DNA of 64,000 nucleotides from Antiquaquibacter soli (GCF_030580675.1 NZ_JAUQUB010000001.1:682001-746000), one strand, 5' to 3'; positions 43,466 to 52,633 are shown, counted from the stretch's first letter. Translations and numbers: made by a program. Notes: generated by a model not told the origin, from the letters alone.

Positions 43466-44161
43466 ATGGGGGAGTCCGTCGTCGATATCACCGCCGCGGA
43501 CATCGTCGGGTGGGACGTGCGCACCTGGTCGAAGGCAGTCGACTACTGGCGCGCCGAGCTGCCGGCGTCCGCCGCCCCGCTCCGCTGCCTCGAGATCGGC
43601 GCCGGTCCGGGCGGCCCGTCGCTGTGGCTCGCGCTGCAGGGGCACGAGGTGACGTGCTCCAACTTCCAGAACACGCGCGAGCAGGCGTCCCCGCTGCACG
43701 AGCGGTTCGGCATCCGCTCGATCGCCTACGAGGACATCGATGCGAACGACATCCCCTACGAGGGCGAGTTCGACATCGTGATCTTCAAATCGGTGCTCGG
43801 CGGGGCCGCGTCCACGGTCGAGGCGCAGGCGGGAGTCATCCGGCAGATCCACGCCGCGCTCAAGCCCGGCGGAACCCTCCTCTACGCGGAGAACCTTCGC
43901 GGCACGTGGCTTCATCGCGCGGCCCGGGCGGTCGCCTACCGCGTCCGACGGGCATCCTGGCGCTTCGTCTCGCCGAAGGAACTGCGCGGGATGCTCGCGG
44001 TCTTCGACCGCCACGAGTTCCGCTCGACGGGTTTCCTCTCGCTCTTCGGTGTGACGGAGGCGCAGCGCGGGGCGCTCGCGGCGGCCGACGATGCCGTCTT
44101 CAACCGAGTGCCTCAGGACTGGCGCTACGTGGGCTTCGGCAAGGCGGTCAAGCGGCGCTAG
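43466..44161 (+). CDS. Class I SAM-dependent methyltransferase
   Basis: A 231-residue Rossmann-fold methyltransferase. Motif I (LEIGAGPGGPSLWLA) lies near residue 43; the acidic motif II and the post-motif region FDIVIFKSVLGG near residue 102 and LKPGGTLLYAENLRG near residue 136 follow. The substrate is not predictable. Its TAG stop lies in a CTAG (44158-44161) shared with the convergent AhpD-like gene. Confidence 0.85.
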   Translation: MGESVVDITAADIVGWDVRTWSKAVDYWRAELPASAAPLRCLEIGAGPGGPSLWLALQGHEVTCSNFQNTREQASPLHERFGIRSIAYEDIDANDIPYEGEFDIVIFKSVLGGAASTVEAQAGVIRQIHAALKPGGTLLYAENLRGTWLHRAARAVAYRVRRASWRFVSPKELRGMLAVFDRHEFRSTGFLSLFGVTEAQRGALAAADDAVFNRVPQDWRYVGFGKAVKRR

Positions 44162-44730
44162 GAGCGCACCGCCTCAAGTACGCCCGCCGGGAGGCCGGGA
44201 GGCACGTCGAGTTCGACGGCGAGCGCGTGCAGCGAGCGGCTGTAGAGGTTGCGCAGCCCCGCGGCGAGGGTGATGTTGACGATCTGCGCGTCGTCGAAAC
44301 CAAGCTCACGAAGCCGTTCGCTGTCCGCGTCGGACATTGTCTCGGCGTCGCGGCTCAGCTTCGCGGCGTAGTCCATCATCGCTACTTCGGCCTCGCTGAG
44401 TCCGGCAGCGCGGTAGTCGCGGGCGATCGCGACGACCTCGTCGGCGCTCATGTACTTGAGCGACTTGCGGCTGTGGGCGAGCCGGCACATGTCGGAGCCG
44501 AGCGCCTCGGCCGCAGCGAGCGTGACGAGCTCGTAGTTGCGCATACCGAGAGGCCGCGCGATCGCTCCCGCAAGAGCGCTGAAGGCCTTCACCGCCTCCG
44601 GGTTGAGCGCCATGGCCTTCGTGTAGGTCGGCACGTAGCCGAGGTCGGCGATGTCCTCGGCGTAGAGTTCGGCGACGAGCCCGGTCGCCTCGTCCTCGGG
44701 GATGGTTCGGAGAATCGACATGCCCTTCAT
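44158..44730 (-). CDS. AhpD-like carboxymuconolactone decarboxylase family protein
   Basis: A 190-residue all-helical protein of the AhpD/CMD superfamily. The proton-relay region is EALGSDMCRLAHSRKSL (residues ~78-95): Glu, a single Cys and His are present, but the first Cys of the usual CxxC pair is replaced by Ser. It is therefore unlikely to be a standard thiol peroxidase and may be a peroxidase-related or lactone-acting variant. ATG 44730 is used; ATG 44721 is an alternative. Confidence 0.82.
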   Translation of the reverse strand: MKGMSILRTIPEDEATGLVAELYAEDIADLGYVPTYTKAMALNPEAVKAFSALAGAIARPLGMRNYELVTLAAAEALGSDMCRLAHSRKSLKYMSADEVVAIARDYRAAGLSEAEVAMMDYAAKLSRDAETMSDADSERLRELGFDDAQIVNITLAAGLRNLYSRSLHALAVELDVPPGLPAGVLEAVRS

Positions 44731-44872
44731 GCTCGCACCACTCGGTCGAGAAGTCCTCCCCTGACGAACACGACGGGGGATTTCGGCTTCGAGCTCTGCT
44801 GAGAGCCGGGCCGGCCAACGGCCCCACCCGCTGACGGCTCGATGGTCGGCAGGTTGTGGGATGCTCCTCCCC

Positions 44873-45457
44873 ATGGACATCGACATCGTTCCCGCGGCCG
44901 TCGCCGGTCGCGCCGCGGTCGAGGCCGTGCTGCGGGACGAGGCCACCTCGCGCGACTGCTGGTGCCAGTTCCACGTGCTGTCGAACGCGCAGTGGCGCGA
45001 CACGACGCGCGAGTCGCGCCGCGAACTGCTCGTCGAGCAGGTCGAGTCCCTCGATCCGCCTCGCGGTCTCGTCGCGCTGCGTGAGGGCGAGCCGGTGGGG
45101 TGGTGCGGCGTCGAGCCGCGGGTGCGTCTCCGGCACGTGACATCCAGCAGGCTCGTCGTCAAGGAGAGCCCGTTCGCGCTCGACGATCCAGGCGTTTGGT
45201 CCGTGTACTGCATGCTGGTTCCCCGCGCCGCCCGCCGACAGGGCGTGGCCGACGGGATGCTCGCCGCCGCGATCGACCACGCCGAGGCTCATGGCGCCAC
45301 AGGGATCGAGGGCTACCCGATCGACGCATCGAAGCGCGGAGGTCGGCTCCCGGCCGGCTTCTCGACCGGAACCCTCTCGATGTTCGAGCGACACGGGTTC
45401 GCCCCCGTCGCCTCCCTCCCGTCGGCACGCACGCTCGTCGCCCGAACGATCGCGTGA
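44873..45457 (+). CDS. GNAT family N-acetyltransferase
   Basis: A 194-residue acetyltransferase. The acetyl-CoA pyrophosphate loop is RAARRQGVADGM (residues ~117-128), following the VYCMLVP strand. SMFERHGFAPVASL near residue 168 is the usual C-terminal strand. The N-terminal half contains CWCQFHVL, a Cys-rich loop also seen in GNATs of unknown substrate. ATG 44873 has a GATGCT-like box 7 nt away; ATG 44861 is in frame. The 142 bp before it (44731-44872) hold no other feature I recognise. Confidence 0.82.
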   Translation: MDIDIVPAAVAGRAAVEAVLRDEATSRDCWCQFHVLSNAQWRDTTRESRRELLVEQVESLDPPRGLVALREGEPVGWCGVEPRVRLRHVTSSRLVVKESPFALDDPGVWSVYCMLVPRAARRQGVADGMLAAAIDHAEAHGATGIEGYPIDASKRGGRLPAGFSTGTLSMFERHGFAPVASLPSARTLVARTIA

Positions 45458-45489
45458 GAGCGGCGTTCCGGGAACCTGAAAAATACCTG

Positions 45490-45495
45490 TACGCT
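45490..45495 (+). promoter_or_regulatory. Promoter of the second LAXTG protein
   Basis: TACGCT (45490-45495). A palindrome GTTCCGGGAAC (45465-45475) overlaps the expected -35 region and could be an operator. The GTG at 45535 follows after about 33 nt of leader with GAGGAG. Confidence 0.4.
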
Positions 45496-45534
45496 CGACC
45501 CAACCCCTTCCGCCGTCCGAGGAGCCGCATCCCC

Positions 45535-46470
45535 GTGAAGACCGCCCGAATTCTCGCCGCCCTTGGCGTTGCCGCCGCCCTGACGTTTGCCGCAGCGCCC
45601 GCGCACGCCGCTGCCCCGGCGCTCCCGGCAGGCGAGTCGCTGCTCGCCGCCAGCTGCACGGAGGATTATCCCGCGGCTGAGGTCTTCCGAGTTGACCCGG
45701 CGACCGGGGTGAGCACCGCGATCGGCACCGGTAGCTTCGACTTCGTGTGCAGCTATCAGGGCGCGTGGGACCGCACGACGAGCACCTACTACGGAAGCGT
45801 CTGGGACAGCGGCACCTCCGAACTCGTGACGTGGAACCTCGAGACGGGTGTTCCGACCAAGGTCGCCGACATCCTCGTGGGCGACGCCCCGGTCAACCCC
45901 TATGCTCTTGTGATCGACCTCGAGGGCAACGCGTACTTCAACAGCGGCGTGAACCTCTACTCCCTCGATCTCGCGACCGGCGCCGCGACTCTTCTCGGCC
46001 CGCTCGCCGCGCTCACCGACGATGGCTACGGCTTCTCGGTGGACCCGAGCACCGGTGACCTGTACCTGCTGCAGGAGAACGGCGACCTCTTCCTCGTCGA
46101 CCCCGTCGCCGTGACGGCGACCTACGTCGCGTCGTGGACATTCTCGACCGAGGGCACCAACACCTGGGGACTGGCGATCGACAGCGCCGGCACCGCCTGG
46201 GTGGTCGAGTACCCGGGCGACGACAACTACACCGCGCTCTGGAGCACCCCGCTCGCCACCTTCGGCGTCGACCCGCAGCTTTCCGGAAACATCGTCGACG
46301 CAGCGACCGGTGAGGACTTCAGCGGTTGGTGGGTGGCCCTCGTTCCCGCGGCTGCCCCGCCGGCGCTCGCCGCGACCGGATTCGACGCCACGCCGATCGC
46401 CGTCGCGGGCGGGATGCTCGCGCTCGCCGGTCTCGTGCTCGTCGCATCCCGTCGCCGCCGCGCCGCATAA
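45535..46470 (+). CDS. Secreted beta-propeller-like surface protein with LAXTG signal
   Basis: A 311-residue exported protein. The signal peptide (KTARILAALGVAAALTF...) ends at AHA near residue 24. The mature part shows repeated YSLDLATG-, FRVDPATG- and DPSTGDLYLL-like blades, suggesting a beta-propeller of the kind seen in secreted DUF4394/DUF6923-like proteins. The C-terminus has LAATG near residue 275, a hydrophobic span and RRRRAA. It is thus the second class E sortase-type substrate in the window. Start: GTG with GAGGAG upstream; the frame is open further 5' but lacks a signal peptide there. Confidence 0.75.
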   Translation: MKTARILAALGVAAALTFAAAPAHAAAPALPAGESLLAASCTEDYPAAEVFRVDPATGVSTAIGTGSFDFVCSYQGAWDRTTSTYYGSVWDSGTSELVTWNLETGVPTKVADILVGDAPVNPYALVIDLEGNAYFNSGVNLYSLDLATGAATLLGPLAALTDDGYGFSVDPSTGDLYLLQENGDLFLVDPVAVTATYVASWTFSTEGTNTWGLAIDSAGTAWVVEYPGDDNYTALWSTPLATFGVDPQLSGNIVDAATGEDFSGWWVALVPAAAPPALAATGFDATPIAVAGGMLALAGLVLVASRRRRAA

Positions 46471-46504
46471 GCGGATTCGTCATCGTCCGGTAACACGGGC
46501 GATG

Positions 46505-46510
46505 TAGGCT
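46505..46510 (+). promoter_or_regulatory. Promoter of the gcv operon
   Basis: TAGGCT, placing the transcription start at about 46517, some 26 nt upstream of the first riboswitch helix. No convincing -35 box. Confidence 0.5.
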
Positions 46511-46542
46511 GGGCCGCACAACCGAACACCGGGCCGCAAACA

Positions 46543-46718
46543 CGATGCGGGAGAGCTCCCTCCTGGAGGGGGCACCGAAGGAGCAAGCCTCCCCGCCAAT
46601 CTCTCAGGTCTACGTACCGCATCGAGAAGGCCACTCTGGAAAGCGCGCTGCGTGCAGCGCCGCCGATGGTGAAAGCGCGAACAACGCGCGAAGCTCTCAG
46701 GCTCCATGACAGAGGGGG
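46543..46718 (+). ncRNA. Tandem glycine riboswitch
   Basis: Two glycine aptamers in series. Aptamer 1: helix P1 pairs CGATGCGG (46543-46550) with CCGCATCG (46617-46624), and encloses GAGAG, CACCGAAGGAGCAAG and CTCTCAGG (46601-46608). Aptamer 2 carries ACTCTGGAAAGC, GCCGCCGATGGTGAAAGC and a second CTCTCAGG (46694-46701), closing near AGAGGGGG. This is the classic arrangement that switches gcv operons on when glycine is plentiful. The gcvT ribosome site (46740-46745) lies 22 nt past its end. Confidence 0.93.
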
Positions 46719-46750
46719 AGTTCTACCGCCGCCCAAGCCAGGAGAACTCC

Positions 46751-47887
46751 GTGCCCGCTTCTTCGACCCCGCTGCACCAGCTCCACGTGGATGCCGGCGC
46801 GAGCTTCACCGACTTCGCAGGCTGGCAGATGCCGGTGCGGTACAGCTCCGATCTCGCCGAGCACGCCGCGGTGCGCACCGCGGCAGGCATCTTCGACATC
46901 TCGCACATGGCGGAGCTGAGCGTGACCGGCCCGCAGGCGGCCGCATTCCTCGACTTCGCGCTCGCCGGCAACATCTCGGCGATCGCGCTCTCCAAGGCGA
47001 AGTACACGATGATCCTCACCCCTGAGGGCGGCATCATCGACGACCTGATCGTGTACCAGAACGCCCCCGGCGAGTACCTCGTCGTCGCGAATGCGGGCAA
47101 CCGCGAGCCCGTTGTGGCCGCGCTCAGCGAGCGGATCGACGGCTTCGAAGCCGCGCTCACGGACGCGACCGAGGCGATCGCCCTCATCGCCGTGCAGGGC
47201 CCGCGCTCGCGCGAGATCCTGGAGGCGACGGCGGGTCTGGAGCAGGACGACGCCGTCGCCATGGGGCACACCCTCGACGTGCTGCCGTACTACGCGTGCA
47301 TGGGCATGCGCTTCCAGGGCACTCCGCTCCTCGTGGGCCGCACCGGTTACACGGGCGAGGACGGCTTCGAGCTCTTCGTCGGGGCGGGGGATGCTGCATC
47401 CCTGTGGACTGCTCTCCTGGCCGCCGGCGAGCCTCTCGGGCTCATCCCGTGCGGCCTCGCCGCCCGCGACACGCTGCGGCTCGAGGCCGGGATGCCCCTG
47501 TACGGCCACGAGCTGGGCCTCGACACCCTGCCGGTGCAGGCCGGGCTCGGCCGGGTCGTGCCGCTCAAGACGAAGACGGTCGACTTTGTCGGCCGATCCG
47601 GTATCGAGGCGGGCCCAGCCGAGGGTGCGCGAGTGCTCGTCGGTCTGGTCGCCGAGGGCAAGCGCGCCGGACGGGCCGACTACGCGGTGCTGCACGGCGA
47701 CGAGCAGGTGGGCGTGATCACGAGCGGGGCGCTGTCGCCGACGCTCGGGCATCCGATCGCCATGGCCTATGTCGACCCGGCCGTCTCCGAGCCGGGCACC
47801 GTGCTCGACATCGATGTGCGCGGCTCGCGGATCCCCGCGACCGTCGTCCCCCTGCCCTTCTACAAGAAAGACGAGAACCATGACTGA
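46751..47887 (+). CDS. gcvT: Glycine cleavage system T protein (aminomethyltransferase)
   Basis: A 378-residue tetrahydrofolate-dependent T protein. It takes the aminomethyl group from the H-protein lipoyl arm, yielding methylene-THF and ammonia. Motifs: [10 protein letters not shown] near residue 21, [15 protein letters not shown] near residue 45, and [12 protein letters not shown] near residue 196. An upstream ATG (46706) is in frame but lies inside the riboswitch; I use the GTG at 46751, which has AGGAGA 5 nt upstream. First gene of gcvTHP. Confidence 0.94.
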   Translation: MPASSTPLHQLHVDAGASFTDFAGWQMPVRYSSDLAEHAAVRTAAGIFDISHMAELSVTGPQAAAFLDFALAGNISAIALSKAKYTMILTPEGGIIDDLIVYQNAPGEYLVVANAGNREPVVAALSERIDGFEAALTDATEAIALIAVQGPRSREILEATAGLEQDDAVAMGHTLDVLPYYACMGMRFQGTPLLVGRTGYTGEDGFELFVGAGDAASLWTALLAAGEPLGLIPCGLAARDTLRLEAGMPLYGHELGLDTLPVQAGLGRVVPLKTKTVDFVGRSGIEAGPAEGARVLVGLVAEGKRAGRADYAVLHGDEQVGVITSGALSPTLGHPIAMAYVDPAVSEPGTVLDIDVRGSRIPATVVPLPFYKKDENHD

Positions 47888-48251
47888 TCTCTCCGCCCTG
47901 AAGTACACGGCCGAGCACGAGTGGGTGCTCGTCGAGGGCTCCGTCGCGACGGTGGGCATCACCGCCTACGCGGCGGAGAAGCTCGGCGACATCGTCTACG
48001 TCGATCTCCCGAAGGTCGGATCGAGCCTCGCGAGCGGCACCGTCGTCGGCGAGATCGAGTCGACGAAGTCGGTCGGCGAGCTGTTCGCCCCGGTCGACGG
48101 CACCGTCGTCGAGGCCAACCAGGCGGTCGTCGACAGCCCCGAGCTCGTCAACTCCGACCCGTTCGGCGAGGGCTGGCTCGTCAAGGTGGAGTTCACCGAG
48201 CTCCCCGCCCTGCTGACCGCGGACGAGTACGCCGCACTGACCGGAGAGTGA
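47880..48251 (+). CDS. gcvH: Glycine cleavage system H protein
   Basis: A 123-residue lipoyl carrier protein of normal length. The lipoylated lysine is in [11 protein letters not shown] near residue 63. YTAEHEWV near residue 9 and [11 protein letters not shown] near residue 98 are conserved. It shuttles the aminomethyl group between P, T and L proteins. It overlaps gcvT by 8 bp and gcvP by one base (TGATG). Confidence 0.97.
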   Translation: MTDLSALKYTAEHEWVLVEGSVATVGITAYAAEKLGDIVYVDLPKVGSSLASGTVVGEIESTKSVGELFAPVDGTVVEANQAVVDSPELVNSDPFGEGWLVKVEFTELPALLTADEYAALTGE

Positions 48252-51172
48252 TGACCGACGCATTCCAGTCCCGCCACATCGGCACGGACTCCGCCGCCCA
48301 GAAGCACATGCTCGAGGTGGTCGGCTACGGCTCCGTCGAAGAACTCGTGGATGCTGCGGTTCCTCCCGCTATCCACGTTCAGCCTCTCGAGCGCAGCACG
48401 ATCCCTGCTCCCGCGAGCGAGCGCGAGGCGCTCGCCGAACTGCGCGCGCTCGCCCGCCGCAACCGCGTCCGCCGCAGCATGATCGGACTCGGCTACTACG
48501 ACACCATCACGCCCGCCGTGATCAAGCGCAACGTGCTCGAGAACCCGAGCTGGTACACCGCCTACACGCCCTACCAGCCGGAGATCTCGCAGGGGCGCCT
48601 CGAGGCGCTCATCAACTTCCAGACGATGGTCTCCGACCTCACCGGTCTCGCCACGGCGAACGCGTCGATGCTCGATGAGGGCACCGCCGTGGTCGAGGCG
48701 ATGCTGCTCGCGCGGCGGGCATCCGGCTCGTCGTCCAACGTCTTCCTGGTCGACCGCGACGCGCTGCCGCAGACGAAGGCGCTCCTCGCGAACCGCGCGG
48801 AGGCGGTCGGCATCGAGCTGCTCGAGCTCGCGCTCCCGGAGGCGCTCGAGGCGGGCATTCCCGCGAGCTTCGGCGTTCTGGTGCAGTACCCCGGCGCCTC
48901 GGGCCGGGTGTGGGACCCGCGCGAGGTCATCGCCGCCGTCAAGGATCAGGGCGGTGTCTCGGTGGTCGCGGCCGATCTGCTCGCCCTCACCCTGCTGACC
49001 TCCCCGGGCGAGCTCGGCGCCGACGTCGCCGTCGGCACGTCGCAGCGCCTCGGCGTCCCGATGGGCTTCGGCGGCCCGCACGCCGGGTACATGGCCGTCA
49101 GAGCCGGGCTCGAGCGCCAGCTGCCGGGGCGGCTCGTCGGCGTGTCCCAGGATGCCGCGGGGCATCCCGCGTACCGCCTCTCCCTGCAGGCGCGCGAGCA
49201 GCACATCCGCCGCGAGAAGGCCACCTCGAACATCTGCACCGCCCAGGTGCTCCTCGCCGTGATGGCGTCCATGTACGCGGTCTACCACGGTCCCGACGGC
49301 CTCAAGCGCATCGCGCAGCGAGTGCACGCGGCCACCGTGCTGACCGCGAAGGAGCTTCGCGCCCGCGGGCTCGCCCCCGTCCACGACAGCTACTTCGACA
49401 CCCTGACCGTGTCGGTTGCGGATGCCCCGGCTGTCGTCGCGGCGGCGCTCGAGCACGACATCCTCCTGCATGCCGCCGACGCCACCACGGTGTCGTTCTC
49501 GGTGGACGAGGTCACGGCGCTCGACATCGAGACCGTTCTGCCGACCCTCCTCGAGGCGCTCGGGGCGACGGGGGAGCGGGACCTCGGCACGGCGACGGGC
49601 CCGTTTGCGAAGGACCCGGAGCGCTGGTTCGCCCTCGACTCCGAGCACCAGCACGAATACCTGCCCGCCCTCGCCCGCACCTCGGCCTACCTCACCCACC
49701 CGGTGTTCAACACGCACCGGAGCGAGACGGCGATGATGCGCTACCTCAAGTACCTCGCCGATAAGGATTACGCGCTCGACCGCGGCATGATCCCGCTCGG
49801 CTCCTGCACGATGAAGCTCAATGCCGCCACCGAGATGGAGGCGGTGACCTGGCCCGAGTTCGCGGGGCTGCACCCCTTCGCGCCCGAGTCCGACGTCGAG
49901 GGCTACCTCGAGCTCATCGGCCAGCTGCAGACCTGGCTCGCCGAGGTGACGGGGTACGACTCCGTCTCCCTCCAGCCCAATGCCGGTAGCCAGGGCGAGC
50001 TCGCGGGTCTGCTCGCGATCCGGGGCTACCACCGCTCGCGCGGGGACGTCGAGCGCACGGTGTGCCTCATTCCGTCGAGCGCGCACGGTACGAACGCGGC
50101 GAGCGCCGTGCTCGCGGGGATGCGCGTGGTCGTCGTCGAGTGCGATGAGCTCGGCAACGTCGACCTCGACGACCTCCGGGCGAAGGTCGCCCTCCACGCG
50201 GACAGCCTCGCGGCGCTCATGATCACCTACCCGTCGACGCACGGCGTGTACGAGCACGAGGTGCGGGCGATCGCGGACGCGGTCCATGAGGCCGGCGGCC
50301 AGGTGTACGTCGACGGCGCCAACCTCAACGCCCTGCTGGGCTACGCGCGGTTCGGAGATTTTGGCGGAGATGTCTCCCACCTGAACCTCCACAAGACCTT
50401 CTGCATCCCGCACGGCGGTGGCGGGCCCGGCGTCGGGCCCGTGGCGGCGAAAGCGCACCTCGCTCCGTTCCTGCCGTCGCACCCGCTCGCGCAGCGCGAC
50501 TTCGTCCCCGAAGCCGAACGGCCCGCGCACCGGAACATCGTCTCCGCCGCCCCGTTCGGCAGCCCGAGCATCCTGCCGATCTCCTGGGCCTACGTGCGCA
50601 TGATGGGCGCCGAGGGGCTCAAGGCGGCGACCGGCGCGGCGGTGCTCGCGGCCAACTACGTCGCGGTGCGCCTGCGCGAGTACTACCCGGTGCTGTATTC
50701 GGGAGACAACGGGCTCGTCGCGCACGAGTGCATCCTCGACCTGCGTCCGCTCAAAGAGGCGACGGGTATCGACAACAACGATGTCGCGAAGCGCCTCATC
50801 GACTTCGGCTTCCACGCGCCCACGATGTCGTTCCCGGTCGCGGGCACTCTCATGGTCGAGCCGACGGAGAGCGAGGACCTCGCCGAGATCGACCGCTTCA
50901 TCGACGCGATGATCGCGATCAAGGAGGAGGCGGATGCCGTCGCTGCGGGTGTCTGGCCCGCCGACGACAACCCGCTCGTGCACGCTCCGCACACCGCCCA
51001 ATCGGTCATCGAGGGGGAGTGGGCGCACGCGTACTCGCGGGAGCAGGCGGTCTACCCGGTGCGCAGCATCATCCGCGGCAAGTACTGGCCGCCGGTGCGG
51101 CGCATCGACAACGCGTTCGGCGACCGCAACCTCGTGTGCGCCTGCCCGCCGATCGAAGCATTCGCCGACTAG
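48251..51172 (+). CDS. gcvP: Glycine dehydrogenase (decarboxylating), P protein
   Basis: A 973-residue single-chain P protein with two PLP-fold halves; many bacteria split it in two, here it is fused. The PLP lysine is in [18 protein letters not shown] near residue 715. FRSRHIG-like [10 protein letters not shown] opens the protein and [12 protein letters not shown] lies near residue 85. It decarboxylates glycine and loads the H protein. The L protein (lipoamide dehydrogenase) is not in the window. Its TAG stop shares CTAG with the convergent CPBP gene. Confidence 0.97.
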   Translation: MTDAFQSRHIGTDSAAQKHMLEVVGYGSVEELVDAAVPPAIHVQPLERSTIPAPASEREALAELRALARRNRVRRSMIGLGYYDTITPAVIKRNVLENPSWYTAYTPYQPEISQGRLEALINFQTMVSDLTGLATANASMLDEGTAVVEAMLLARRASGSSSNVFLVDRDALPQTKALLANRAEAVGIELLELALPEALEAGIPASFGVLVQYPGASGRVWDPREVIAAVKDQGGVSVVAADLLALTLLTSPGELGADVAVGTSQRLGVPMGFGGPHAGYMAVRAGLERQLPGRLVGVSQDAAGHPAYRLSLQAREQHIRREKATSNICTAQVLLAVMASMYAVYHGPDGLKRIAQRVHAATVLTAKELRARGLAPVHDSYFDTLTVSVADAPAVVAAALEHDILLHAADATTVSFSVDEVTALDIETVLPTLLEALGATGERDLGTATGPFAKDPERWFALDSEHQHEYLPALARTSAYLTHPVFNTHRSETAMMRYLKYLADKDYALDRGMIPLGSCTMKLNAATEMEAVTWPEFAGLHPFAPESDVEGYLELIGQLQTWLAEVTGYDSVSLQPNAGSQGELAGLLAIRGYHRSRGDVERTVCLIPSSAHGTNAASAVLAGMRVVVVECDELGNVDLDDLRAKVALHADSLAALMITYPSTHGVYEHEVRAIADAVHEAGGQVYVDGANLNALLGYARFGDFGGDVSHLNLHKTFCIPHGGGGPGVGPVAAKAHLAPFLPSHPLAQRDFVPEAERPAHRNIVSAAPFGSPSILPISWAYVRMMGAEGLKAATGAAVLAANYVAVRLREYYPVLYSGDNGLVAHECILDLRPLKEATGIDNNDVAKRLIDFGFHAPTMSFPVAGTLMVEPTESEDLAEIDRFIDAMIAIKEEADAVAAGVWPADDNPLVHAPHTAQSVIEGEWAHAYSREQAVYPVRSIIRGKYWPPVRRIDNAFGDRNLVCACPPIEAFAD

Positions 51173-51978
51173 CTTGCTGGTGCCCCGAACAACCCGGGGA
51201 ATGTCGCGGCCGCCCACGGGTAGCCGACGAAGATCGCCGAGTCGATCAGGATGTGTGCGATGACGAGCGGCAGCACTCTCCCCGTCCGGGTGTAGAGCCA
51301 GCCGAACAGGATGCCCATCGCAACGTTGCCGACGAACGCGCCGAAGCCCTGGTACAGGTGGTAGCTGCCGCGGAGCACGGCGCTGACGAGGATGATCGGC
51401 CACGTGCGCCACCCGAGGTCGCGCAGCCGCGCGAACAGGTAGCCGATGACGATGACCTCCTCGGTGACTCCCGCGCGCAGCGCCGAGAGCACGAGCACCG
51501 GAACTGTCCACCAGTGCTCGGAGAGCGCATTGGCCACGACGTTCACGGTGAGCCCGAGCTCGCGCCCTGCGAGGTAGACGCCGATTCCGGGGATGCCGAT
51601 GACCAGGGCGAGAACGACCCCGTGCAGGCCGTCCCGCACGGGCCGGGTGCCGTCGATGCCGAGCCGGCTGAGGTGCGGCCGCGCGACCCGCCACAGCAGG
51701 AACGCGACGAGCGCGACCGGCACCAGGTCGAAGAAGATGCCCATGAGCTGGTAGATCAGGTCGAAGACGGGTCGGTCGCTGAGCGAGGGGTTGAGCGTCG
51801 CCGTCTGGTCGGAGAGGGCCTGGTCGCGCGTGGTGCGGTTGATGATGGCGACCACCGAGTAGGCGGCGGATGCCCCGAGCGAGAGGCCGAGCACGATGAG
51901 GATCTCCGCCCACAACCGCGCCCTGCTCGCGTCGCCTCGATCCGCGAGCGGGTAGCTGCCCGCCGCGAGGCGCGTCAC
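51169..51978 (-). CDS. CPBP family intramembrane glutamic protease
   Basis: A 269-residue polytopic protein with about seven spans. The CPBP motifs are all visible: [13 protein letters not shown] (Glu pair, ~178-190), the RGSYHLYQG motif (His ~209) and HILIDSAIF (~238). Bacterial members process membrane-bound or prenylated substrates or self-immunity to bacteriocins. Here the neighbour is a DCC-family protein, coupled through GTGA at 51975-51978, which fixes the GTG start. Confidence 0.88.
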   Translation of the reverse strand: MTRLAAGSYPLADRGDASRARLWAEILIVLGLSLGASAAYSVVAIINRTTRDQALSDQTATLNPSLSDRPVFDLIYQLMGIFFDLVPVALVAFLLWRVARPHLSRLGIDGTRPVRDGLHGVVLALVIGIPGIGVYLAGRELGLTVNVVANALSEHWWTVPVLVLSALRAGVTEEVIVIGYLFARLRDLGWRTWPIILVSAVLRGSYHLYQGFGAFVGNVAMGILFGWLYTRTGRVLPLVIAHILIDSAIFVGYPWAAATFPGLFGAPAS

Positions 51979-52379
51979 CGCGCGGCCGGCGGCAGTGCGC
52001 ACGCGGGGGTGCCGCCCGGCAGGCGGTGCCGGTTGGCGGCGATGAAGCGATAGCCGAGCGCGGCGGCCCAAGAGAAGGGCGGCGTCGCGATGAGGTGCCC
52101 GAGGAACCGCCAGCCCGGCGCCCGCTGCATCCGGAGCAGGGCGGAGAAGGCCAGGTGCCCCGCGTACTGGTGGGTGGGCGTCACGACCCACGCGTAGCGC
52201 GTCACGTCGTCGATGGAGAGTCCCAGTTCGTCGAGGTCGAGCCACTGCCATGGCGAGGTGGGCGGAAACGCCGGGAGGAGCTTCTCGAGGGCGTTGACGG
52301 AGGTCGTGCAGAACGCACAGTCGCCGTCGAAGACGAGCAGCGGGCCGCTGGAGGGTTTCGACAATCGCGCTTCGCTCAC
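51975..52379 (-). CDS. DCC family thiol-disulfide oxidoreductase-like protein (DUF393)
   Basis: A 134-residue DCC-family protein. The name-giving motif DGDCAFC lies near residues 18-24 and has the CxxC spacing of a thioredoxin-like active site; the Ala-Phe pair between the Cys is typical. LFSALLRM-type central helix is present. GTG start at 52379 with TACCAT 6 nt away, so probably leaderless. Its stop overlaps the CPBP start. Confidence 0.88.
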   Translation of the reverse strand: MSEARLSKPSSGPLLVFDGDCAFCTTSVNALEKLLPAFPPTSPWQWLDLDELGLSIDDVTRYAWVVTPTHQYAGHLAFSALLRMQRAPGWRFLGHLIATPPFSWAAALGYRFIAANRHRLPGGTPACALPPAAR

Positions 52380-52385
52380 CCCTCG

Positions 52386-52391
52386 ATGGTA
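52386..52391 (-). promoter_or_regulatory. Leaderless -10 box of the DCC gene
   Basis: TACCAT on the minus strand, 6 nt from the GTG at 52379. Confidence 0.5.
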
Positions 52392-52488
52392 CGCCGCGGA
52401 TCACGCTCGATCACGCCATCTCCGAGACTGTGGCGCACGATTCGTGCAAGCTGCGAGGAATTGATGCAAGAAAGCTCCATACCGCGCA

Positions 52489-52535
52489 ACGAATTCGTGA
52501 GTTCGTTACCACTGTGTAACGTTTGCGCCTACAGT
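52489..52535 (+). promoter_or_regulatory. Promoter and two palindromic operator candidates of the opp operon
   Basis: ACGAATTCGT (52489-52498) is a perfect 10-bp palindrome. CGTTAC-N6-GTAACG (52504-52521) follows. The -10 candidate is TACAGT (52530-52535), with TTACCA (52506-52511) as -35 at 18-bp spacing, so the second palindrome covers the -35 and spacer, as expected for a repressor site. The stretch 52440-52560 is clearly AT-richer than the coding DNA around it. Confidence 0.5.
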
Positions 52536-52582
52536 TTTGCGAGGGAAATGGCCCCGCTTAGGGTGTCAACTACCAAGCGCGA

Positions 52583-52604
52583 CACGGCGCCTAGGAACGC
52601 CGTG
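52583..52604 (+). promoter_or_regulatory. Hairpin in the opp leader RNA
   Basis: CACGGCG and CGCCGTG form a 7-bp stem with an 8-base loop, about 20 nt before the ribosome site AGGAGG of the binding-protein gene. With the transcript starting near 52542 the leader is about 92 nt. The function is unclear; no known riboswitch class fits. Confidence 0.4.
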
Positions 52605-52633
52605 CCGATTGCTCATCTTGCACAGGAGGAAAA

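Noticed and set aside
46706-46750. ATG start for gcvT at 46706
   Set aside because: It lies in the second glycine aptamer and has no ribosome site, whereas the GTG at 46751 does.
47996-51913. 1305-codon open frame on the minus strand across gcvH, gcvP and the CPBP gene
   Set aside because: It is antisense to genes with intact catalytic motifs, is made mostly of Arg, Asp, Val and Gly as expected from reading GC-rich codons backwards, and shows no domain.
51975-51978. Four-base overlaps (ATGA/GTGA) as frameshift or fusion signs
   Set aside because: They occur at many operon junctions here, each between two complete, different proteins; they are normal translational coupling.
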